DNA of 11,637 bases from an uncultured Clostridia bacterium (GTDB taxonomy: Bacteria; Bacillota; Clostridia; Oscillospirales; Ruminococcaceae), in the NCBI GenBank assembly GCA_937901465.1, contig CALGTU010000120.1:1-11637 (forward strand), read 5' to 3'. The number at the start of each line of letters is the position of its first letter. The first letter of the stretch is position 1. Of this stretch, positions 6,167-11,637 are shown piece by piece. Below the pieces are notes generated by a model that saw only the letters and a program-made list of their open reading frames with translations, was not told the origin of the DNA and made no database searches. Both the position numbers and the translations under genes were made by a program.

Positions 6167-7801
6167 ATCAAATCAGTCAGAAGAATAATTTTAACATTTA
6201 TTGCGATAATGATGATGTTTTCTTTTACAGCTTGTGGAAAAGAAAATGATGGCACAGGTTATCTTTTCAGATATGATCTTTCTTCTGATCCTCAGAATCT
6301 TGATCCTCAGGTTGCTGTTGATACATCCTCACTTGTTGTTATAAGAAATATATACAGTGGTTTATTTACTTTATCCGAAACGGGTGCAATTGAAAATTCT
6401 CTTGCAACTGACTATACCATTTCAGATGATGGACTTATTTATGATATATCTATAAGAGATGATAATTTTTGGGCAAATGCCGATGGAAAAAAGGAACAGA
6501 TAAAAGTAACTGCAAAAGATTTTGAATATGCTTTTAAAAGAATCTTTAATCCGCAGACATCTTCACCATATAAGGAAGATTTTATCTGTATAAAAAATGC
6601 CGAAAAAATAATTAATGGCGAAATTGATTATTCCGAACTTAAAGTAACGGCAACATCAGATTTTTCACTTAGAATAGAACTTGAATATCCGAATGCAGAT
6701 TTTCTTTATCTTCTTACTACAACTCCAGCTATGCCTTGCAGTTCCTCACTTTTTCATTCCACAAATGGAAAATATGGCCTTGATCCCGATAACACATATA
6801 CCAACGGACCTTTTTATGTTAAACAATGGGAATTTGATCCTTACGGGAAAAACAATTATATGATACTTCGTAAGAATAAGATGTTTTCCGAAGAAATGGA
6901 TATTTCGCCATCAAGTCTTAACTTTTTTATCGAGAAGGAATATTCTGATAGAATAGCGGATTTTGAAAAAGAAGATATCGATTGTATAATAACAAAGGGT
7001 TCCGAAGATTTTATTGATGATGAAAATTATAGTTATACTGAGTATAAATACAAAACATATGGAATAATGATAAATCTCGATAATTCTTATTTTTCTCAGA
7101 TAGAAGCGAGAGAAGCACTATGCCTTTCTATAGACAGAGGGGGATATAAAGATGAACTCACAAGGGGAAGAACCCCTGCTTATGCAATAATTCCTCCTGC
7201 GGTAAATATCCTGAATAAAAGCTACCGTGATCTGATATCAGATCAGGCTAAAATCACATATAATCCGTTACTTGCCAAGGAAAAATGGAATACATTTTTA
7301 CAAAACAACGACATGTCGTCCCTTACAGGAGCAAATATTATAGTTAAAGAGGGGACAGAAAACAGTGATGATATAAATAGAATAACATCACAGTGGCAAC
7401 AGAATATCGGTTTTTTCTGCGGAATAGAAGTTCTTCCTGAAAATGAATATAATCGAAGAATAGAAGAAAATGAGTATTTATTGGCACTTACTGATGTTAC
7501 CGCTGATAATAACAGCCCTCGCGATGCACTTTCACAGTTTGTAACAGGTGATGAAGATAATAAATTCGGATATTCAAATGAACAGTTTGACAAAACATTC
7601 AACAATGCAATACATTCTGAAAAATTAAGTGATTCTGTTCAACTTTATTCAGATGCTGAAAGTGTAATTCTTAATGATTATTCATTTATTCCGGTTTTCT
7701 ATGAAAGTGAATATCTTATTTATCCTAAAGAGATACATGGAATAGGTTATAATCCATTTACAAAAGAACTTAATTTTATTCATGCAAAGAATTTTGATTA
7801 A
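6167..7801 (+). CDS. Peptide-type ABC transporter solute-binding lipoprotein, probable AUC start
   Basis: A solute-binding protein of the SBP_bac_5 (OppA/DppA) class, which captures oligopeptides or similar ligands outside the membrane for an ABC importer. Read from ATC at 6167 it has 544 residues and a normal lipoprotein signal: basic KSVRR, hydrophobic ILTFIAIMMMF, lipobox FTAC with lipidated Cys23. Read from the first in-frame ATG (6209) the basic region and most of the hydrophobic core would be lost. Family signs: SSDPQNLDPQ near the mature N-terminus, the IRDDNFWANADG and VTAKDFEYAFKRI segments, NGPFYVKQWE mid-protein, and the C-terminal FIPVFYESEYLIYPK. It lies 21 bp after nrdG in the same reading frame, separated only by that gene's TAA, and ends at a strong terminator, so co-transcription with nrdDG is likely. 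No permease or ATPase genes are present, so it is an orphan receptor here; the ligand is unknown. Confidence 0.86.
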   Translation: MKSVRRIILTFIAIMMMFSFTACGKENDGTGYLFRYDLSSDPQNLDPQVAVDTSSLVVIRNIYSGLFTLSETGAIENSLATDYTISDDGLIYDISIRDDNFWANADGKKEQIKVTAKDFEYAFKRIFNPQTSSPYKEDFICIKNAEKIINGEIDYSELKVTATSDFSLRIELEYPNADFLYLLTTTPAMPCSSSLFHSTNGKYGLDPDNTYTNGPFYVKQWEFDPYGKNNYMILRKNKMFSEEMDISPSSLNFFIEKEYSDRIADFEKEDIDCIITKGSEDFIDDENYSYTEYKYKTYGIMINLDNSYFSQIEAREALCLSIDRGGYKDELTRGRTPAYAIIPPAVNILNKSYRDLISDQAKITYNPLLAKEKWNTFLQNNDMSSLTGANIIVKEGTENSDDINRITSQWQQNIGFFCGIEVLPENEYNRRIEENEYLLALTDVTADNNSPRDALSQFVTGDEDNKFGYSNEQFDKTFNNAIHSEKLSDSVQLYSDAESVILNDYSFIPVFYESEYLIYPKEIHGIGYNPFTKELNFIHAKNFD

Positions 7802-7802
7802 T

Positions 7803-7841
7803 AAAAAAGCCTGAGAAGATTTCTTCTCAGGCTTTTATTTT
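7803..7841. terminator. Bidirectional intrinsic terminator between convergent operons
   Basis: A perfect 10-bp stem GCCTGAGAAG (7809-7818) / CTTCTCAGGC (7823-7832) with a 4-nt loop is flanked by AAAAAA on the left and TTTTATTTT on the right, so it can stop transcripts from both sides. It lies between the stop of the plus-strand solute-binding protein and the stop of the minus-strand rex gene, which fits its double role. Confidence 0.92.
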
Positions 7842-7842
7842 A

Positions 7843-8478
7843 TCAGTTATCAAATGAAACATTGACATTATAAACCATAGTCATAAGACTATCACCAAGG
7901 TGAGCGTTTTCAACAACTATATCATTGAAGGTTGGCTTAAGGTCACAATGGCTGAAATTCCAGAAAGCTTTAATGCCGTGCTTAACAAGTGTATCAGCAA
8001 TCTGTTGTGCAGATTCTTTTGGGATACAAAGTATTGCGATAACAGGGGAGTTTTCATTACAGAAAATCTCTATTTTATCGGTATGCATTATTTTGAGATT
8101 TCCTACTTCAATATCAGTGAGTTCGGGATTTATATCAAATATGCCTATAAGCTTGCAACCTCTTGCATCAAAGTTCATATGCGTTGCAATTGCTCTACCA
8201 AGATTTCCGGCTCCGATAAGTATTGTTTTGTATCCTTTGTCAACGCCGAGAATTTTTCCGATTTCAGCATGAAGTTCAGATACATTATATCCATATCCCT
8301 GCTGACCAAATCCACCAAAACAGTTGAAATCCTGTCTTATCTGAGATGCGGTAAATCCCATTTTTTCAGAAAGCTCTCTTGATGAAATTCTTGTAACACC
8401 GTTATTTATAAGTTCCTGAAGAAATCTGTAATATCTAGGTAATCTCTTTATTACGGATGTAGAAACCGTACTTCCCAT
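7843..8478 (-). CDS. rex: Redox-sensing transcriptional repressor Rex
   Basis: A DNA-binding sensor of the NADH/NAD+ ratio that represses fermentation and reductive-metabolism genes until NADH rises. The protein has 211 residues from the ATG at 8478, the usual Rex size. A winged-helix domain (about 5-75) includes ELSEKMGFTASQIRQDF and the family signature CFGGFGQQGYGYNV. A Rossmann domain follows, with LIGAGNLGRAI (glycine loop, 89-94) and the strand-end acidic FDINPE (Asp115). The C-terminal LGDSLMTMVYNV belongs to the helix that swaps between subunits in the dimer. The start is set by AGGAGG (complement of 8489-8494), 10 nt upstream; a TTG extension to 8499 would overlap that site and is rejected. 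It lies 26 bp after isocitrate dehydrogenase on the same strand with no promoter room, so it is the distal gene of the TCA operon. Confidence 0.95.
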   Translation of the reverse strand: MGSTVSTSVIKRLPRYYRFLQELINNGVTRISSRELSEKMGFTASQIRQDFNCFGGFGQQGYGYNVSELHAEIGKILGVDKGYKTILIGAGNLGRAIATHMNFDARGCKLIGIFDINPELTDIEVGNLKIMHTDKIEIFCNENSPVIAILCIPKESAQQIADTLVKHGIKAFWNFSHCDLKPTFNDIVVENAHLGDSLMTMVYNVNVSFDN

Positions 8479-8504
8479 TTTATAGATGCCTCCTGACAAA
8501 GTTG

Positions 8505-9719
8505 TTATATCATCTCAACAAGTCTCTTGTTTATTTCGAGAAGGAATGTTTCTGTATCAACTGTCTGCTTGTTTTCAATCGAAGAAAGTGCAGCAAGGTC
8601 ACCTGTCATTACGCCGTCTTCAATTGTTTTGATTGTTGCTTTTTCGAGTTTGTCAGCGAATTCGCAAAGGTCAGGAGTGTTATCAAGTTCTCCTCTTTTT
8701 CTGAGGGCACCTGTCCATGCAAAGAGTGTAGCAACAGAGTTTGTAGATGTCTTTTCACCTTTAAGGTGTTTATAGTAGTGACGCTGAACTGTTCCGTGCG
8801 CAGCTTCGTATTCATAAACTCCATCAGGAGAAACGAGAACAGAGGTCATCATAGCAAGGCTTCCGTAAGCAGTAGCAACCATATCAGACATTACGTCGCC
8901 GTCGTAGTTTTTACAAGCCCAGATATATCCGCCGTTAGAACGAACAACTCTCGCAACAGCATCGTCAATAAGTGTATAGAAGTATTCGATTCCTGCTTTT
9001 TCGAACTTTTCCTTATATTCGTTTTCATAGATTTCAGCAAAGATATCTTTGAAACGATGGTCATATTTCTTTGAAATAGTATCTTTTGATGCAAACCAGA
9101 TATCCTGCTTTGTGTCAAGAGCAAAGTTGAAACAACATCTTGCGAATGATGCTATTGATTTGTCGATGTTATGAAGTCCCTGAATGATTCCGTCTGAATC
9201 AGAGAACTGATGAATAAGCTGACGAGTTTCTTTTCCATCTTTATCGGTTACGATAAGTTCTGCCTTAGCACCGGCAGGAACAACCATTTCGCTGTTCTTA
9301 TAAACATCACCATAAGCATGACGAGCGATAGTGATAGGTTTTGTCCATGTGGGAATGTAAGGAGTGATACCCTTTACAATGATAGGAGTTCTGAATACTG
9401 TTCCGTCAAGAATAGCACGGATTGTTCCGTTAGGAGATTTCCACATTTCCTTGAGGTTATATTCCTTAACTCTGTCAGCGTTAGGTGTAATTGTAGCACA
9501 CTTTACAGCGACGCCGTATTTTTTTGTAGCTTCAGCACTGTCAAATGTGACCTGGTCGTTTGTTTCATTACGGTATTCAAGACCAAGGTCATAGTATTCT
9601 GTTTTAAGGTCGATGTAGGGAGTAAGGAGAATGTCTTTAATCATCTTCCAGATGATTCGTGTCATTTCGTCTCCGTCCATTTCGACGAGGGGTGTCACCA
9701 TTTTAATTTTATCAGCCAT
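8505..9719 (-). CDS. icd: Isocitrate dehydrogenase, NADP-type, eukaryotic-like subfamily
   Basis: Oxidatively decarboxylates isocitrate to 2-oxoglutarate, making NADPH and the carbon skeleton for glutamate. The 404-residue protein aligns by eye with human IDH1/IDH2 rather than with E. coli Icd: KCATITPNADRVKEY, WKSPNGTIR (Ser95, Asn97, Arg101), GTVFR (Arg110) and TIARHAYGD, where Arg133 matches human IDH1 Arg132. Metal and base residues are Asp253 (IDDAVA), Asp274 and Asp278 (NYDGDVMSD), with Lys212 in SKDTI. The segment HGTVQRHYYKH holds the Arg-His pair (313-314) used for the NADP 2'-phosphate. All expected active-site residues are visible. The start ATG (9719) follows AGGAGG (complement of 9728-9733), which overlaps the traX stop codon. 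NADP preference is inferred from these residues. Confidence 0.95.
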   Translation of the reverse strand: MADKIKMVTPLVEMDGDEMTRIIWKMIKDILLTPYIDLKTEYYDLGLEYRNETNDQVTFDSAEATKKYGVAVKCATITPNADRVKEYNLKEMWKSPNGTIRAILDGTVFRTPIIVKGITPYIPTWTKPITIARHAYGDVYKNSEMVVPAGAKAELIVTDKDGKETRQLIHQFSDSDGIIQGLHNIDKSIASFARCCFNFALDTKQDIWFASKDTISKKYDHRFKDIFAEIYENEYKEKFEKAGIEYFYTLIDDAVARVVRSNGGYIWACKNYDGDVMSDMVATAYGSLAMMTSVLVSPDGVYEYEAAHGTVQRHYYKHLKGEKTSTNSVATLFAWTGALRKRGELDNTPDLCEFADKLEKATIKTIEDGVMTGDLAALSSIENKQTVDTETFLLEINKRLVEMI

Positions 9720-9731
9720 TTTATTTGCCTC

Positions 9732-10487
9732 CTAAATATAAAATTTAATAATTCCTATAACTAAAAGATGCAGGGGATAGAATATGTAGAAAAACCACTT
9801 GTGAAAAGGATTTCTGCTTCCGCGTTCTCCGTTATATAATCCGATAATAAATGGTGGAAACAACAAACCTAATTGCCAGAAATTTTGCCATAAAGGTAAA
9901 GCGCTTAAAACGTTTGTGGAGATAGCAATCGCCATAGAAGAAAGCGCTATGCAATAATATGAAATCCATTTGCCCTTATAATCATTTCTGTAAATTCCAA
10001 AGAAAAGAATCCATAAAACCGAAAAACACATCCAGTCACACGAAAGCGAAATAAAGCATAACGATATAACAATCATTATTCTGAGAGGTTTTTCGATAAT
10101 TTCTATTTTCCATAAAGCGAGCGCTATCAAACCCAACATAAGCGTGAACATTACATTGAACGAAGGAATTAAAAGTTCGGGATTTATCCATAACTTTCCA
10201 TCAATTATCATAACCGGAGGAGAAGTGAGTTTTTCTGCAATGACAAAAGGCAACTGCGAAATAACTGCGAAAATTCCTATACGAAATATGTATTTTTTAA
10301 CATCTTTTGTATGAAAATATCCTTCGGAAATAAAATAACACATTATCGGAGCAGTAAATCTACCTATGAAATGCATTATCTGTCCCAAAATCGATGAAAA
10401 CGGGACAAAAGCCCAGGCTATGTGGTCAATAAGCATCGCGATTATTGCAATATACTTTAAAACATTGGAATCAAGTGTTTTTTTCAT
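9732..10487 (-). CDS. TraX family membrane protein
   Basis: A 251-residue polytopic membrane protein of the TraX family, named for the F-plasmid pilin N-acetylase; chromosomal members in Firmicutes have no settled function but resemble membrane acyltransferases. Seen features: LKYIAIIAMLIDHIAWAF (Asp21, His22), GRFTAPIMCYFISEGYFHT (Glu55, His59) followed by the basic KDVKKY, NVMFTL (111-116), LYNGERG (217-223) and the terminal FYIFYPLHLL (233-242). About eight hydrophobic segments are present, and there is no signal peptide. It begins 5 bp after the aconitase stop and ends 12 bp before the icd ATG, with its stop overlapping the icd ribosome site, so it is embedded in the operon. Its own ribosome site is poor, so coupling to aconitase translation is likely. 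No conjugation genes are nearby, hence a transfer role is unlikely. Confidence 0.85.
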   Translation of the reverse strand: MKKTLDSNVLKYIAIIAMLIDHIAWAFVPFSSILGQIMHFIGRFTAPIMCYFISEGYFHTKDVKKYIFRIGIFAVISQLPFVIAEKLTSPPVMIIDGKLWINPELLIPSFNVMFTLMLGLIALALWKIEIIEKPLRIMIVISLCFISLSCDWMCFSVLWILFFGIYRNDYKGKWISYYCIALSSMAIAISTNVLSALPLWQNFWQLGLLFPPFIIGLYNGERGSRNPFHKWFFYIFYPLHLLVIGIIKFYI

Positions 10488-10492
10488 AAAAA

Positions 10493-11637
10493 TTAGTTTT
10501 TAAGGCTTTCTCTTGTGTAGTCAAGAAGACCACCGGCAAGGATAATATCCTTTGTTCTTCCTGTGAGTTCACAGAGAACAGGGATTTCAATATTCTTTGT
10601 TTTGTTGATAACAGTAAGAGTTGTCTTGCCTGCAATAACATCTGCTTTGACATTCTTTATTTCGAGCTTGTCGCCTTCGTTGATGTTATCATAATCGTTT
10701 TCGTTAACGAATGTAAGAGGAAGAATACCTGCATTTATAAGGTTAGCACGATGAATTCTTGCAAATGATTTAACAAGAACAGCCTTTACACCAAGATAGA
10801 GAGGAGCGAGTGCTGCGTGTTCTCTTGAAGAACCCTGACCATAGTTTGAACCGCCTACAATAATGCTCTGTCCGAGTTCTTTCGCTCTCTTGGGGAAATC
10901 TTTATCACATACTGTGAAACAATGTTCAGAGATAGCAGGAATATTTGAACGAAGAGGAAGAATCTTAGCACCTGCGGGCATGATGTGGTCAGTTGTAATG
11001 TTATCGCCTACTTTAAGAGAACAAGGAACATCTATTGTTTCCGAAAGAGGAGATGTTTGTGGGAAAGGCTTTATGTTAGGACCACGGAGAATTTCAACCT
11101 TGTCCATATCCTTTTCGTCAGCAGGAGATTCAACCATATTATCGTTGATGAGGAATGTTTCAGGAAGTTTGAATTCAGGCATATCGCCGATTGTTCTTGG
11201 GTCTGTGAATACACCTGTAAGAGCAGAAATGGCAGCAGTTTCAGGAGAAACAAGATAAATCTGACCATCCTTTGTTCCTGAACGTCCTTCGAAGTTTCTG
11301 TTGAATGTTCTGAGTGAAATACCCTTTGAGTTAGGTGACTGTCCCATACCGATGCAAGGACCACAAGCAGATTCAAGAATTCTTGCACCTGCTGCAATAA
11401 GGTCTGCAAGAGCACCGTTTTCAGCGAGCATTGTAAGTACCTGCTTTGAACCGGGAGCAATAGAGAGAGATACATCAGGATGAACTGTCTTGCCTTTAAG
11501 GATATGAGCAACCTTAAGCATATCAAGAAGTGATGAGTTTGTGCAAGAACCGATACATACCTGGTCAATTTTCATTCCGCTGAGTTCTTCAGCAGTTTTT
11601 ATGTTATCGGGTGAATGAGGACAAGCAGCAAGGGGAA
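10493..11637 (-). CDS. acn: Aconitate hydratase, C-terminal part, truncated by window edge
   Basis: Interconverts citrate and isocitrate with a [4Fe-4S] cluster in the cytoplasm. The 380 visible codons enter at the right edge, so the 5' portion (roughly 260 residues if it is the common 640-residue clostridial form) lies outside. The reading frame continues above the ATG at 11575 as PHSPDNIKTAEELSG, so that Met is internal. Cluster ligands are visible in IGSCTNSS and in ESACGPCIGMG (two cysteines), a full set of three. The swivel domain follows, with GDNITTDHIMPAGAKILP and the substrate-binding GSNYGQGSSREHAALAP. These motifs favour aconitase over isopropylmalate isomerase or homoaconitase, in which the swivel domain is a separate small subunit. 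Next genes on the same strand are traX and icd. The operon promoter is not in the window. Confidence 0.93.
   Translation of the reverse strand, partial: PLAACPHSPDNIKTAEELSGMKIDQVCIGSCTNSSLLDMLKVAHILKGKTVHPDVSLSIAPGSKQVLTMLAENGALADLIAAGARILESACGPCIGMGQSPNSKGISLRTFNRNFEGRSGTKDGQIYLVSPETAAISALTGVFTDPRTIGDMPEFKLPETFLINDNMVESPADEKDMDKVEILRGPNIKPFPQTSPLSETIDVPCSLKVGDNITTDHIMPAGAKILPLRSNIPAISEHCFTVCDKDFPKRAKELGQSIIVGGSNYGQGSSREHAALAPLYLGVKAVLVKSFARIHRANLINAGILPLTFVNENDYDNINEGDKLEIKNVKADVIAGKTTLTVINKTKNIEIPVLCELTGRTKDIILAGGLLDYTRESLKN

Noticed and set aside
8479..8499. Rex extension to a TTG at 8499
   Set aside because: The added codons cover the AGGAGG site that serves the ATG at 8478, and the shorter form has the normal Rex N-terminus and length.
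8502..9764. Long open frames on the plus strand opposite icd, up to 190 residues
   Set aside because: They are antisense shadows: Cys/Ser/Phe-rich translations, no ribosome sites, no family resemblance, and they lie wholly over well-supported icd sequence. The same holds for open frames opposite rex and aconitase and within nrdD.
9732..10487. TraX as evidence of a conjugative element
   Set aside because: No relaxase, type IV secretion, integrase, att repeats or insertion sequence are seen, and chromosomal TraX homologues are common in Firmicutes.

Overview
The window is AT-rich DNA from a Gram-positive anaerobe, most likely a gut clostridium of the Ruminococcus/Oscillospiraceae type. The signs are: near-consensus sigma-A promoters with 17-bp spacers, strong AGGAGG ribosome sites, lipobox lipoproteins, an oxygen-sensitive class III ribonucleotide reductase (nrdD/nrdG) with an NrdR operator, a Rex redox repressor, and an oxidative half-TCA operon. 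The genus is an inference. No mobile element, CRISPR array, rRNA or tRNA was recognised.

Layout: (a) 1-957, minus strand: 5' part of asparagine synthetase asnB, cut by the window edge. (b) 958-1160: a divergent promoter region with one good promoter per strand. (c) 1161-3016, plus: a three-gene cell-surface unit (membrane-anchored SGNH hydrolase, lipoprotein resembling DUF4358, small four-helix membrane protein) closed by a strong terminator. (d) 3017-3272: a 256-bp regulatory gap with a perfect-consensus promoter and a perfect NrdR box. (e) 3273-7801, plus: nrdD, nrdG and a peptide-type ABC solute-binding lipoprotein, tightly spaced. (f) 7802-7842: a bidirectional terminator between converging operons. 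(g) 7843-11637, minus: the tail of an operon read right to left as aconitase (5' end outside the window), TraX-family membrane protein, NADP-type isocitrate dehydrogenase, Rex.

How the genes fit together: nrdD and its radical-SAM activase nrdG make deoxynucleotides without oxygen and appear to be under NrdR (dATP/ATP-sensing) control. Aconitase and isocitrate dehydrogenase carry citrate to 2-oxoglutarate, the glutamate precursor. Rex, which senses NADH/NAD+, is the last gene of that same operon, which suggests a redox feedback circuit. asnB uses glutamine as amide donor, but its link to the other genes is only metabolic.

Points most worth a second look: the solute-binding protein seems to start at a non-canonical AUC codon behind a strong ribosome site; the terminator stem ahead of nrdD contains the same 14-bp core as the NrdR box 189 bp downstream; and the nrdD zinc site shows only three cysteines. 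All functional statements come from reading the sequence and from family knowledge; no database search was run.
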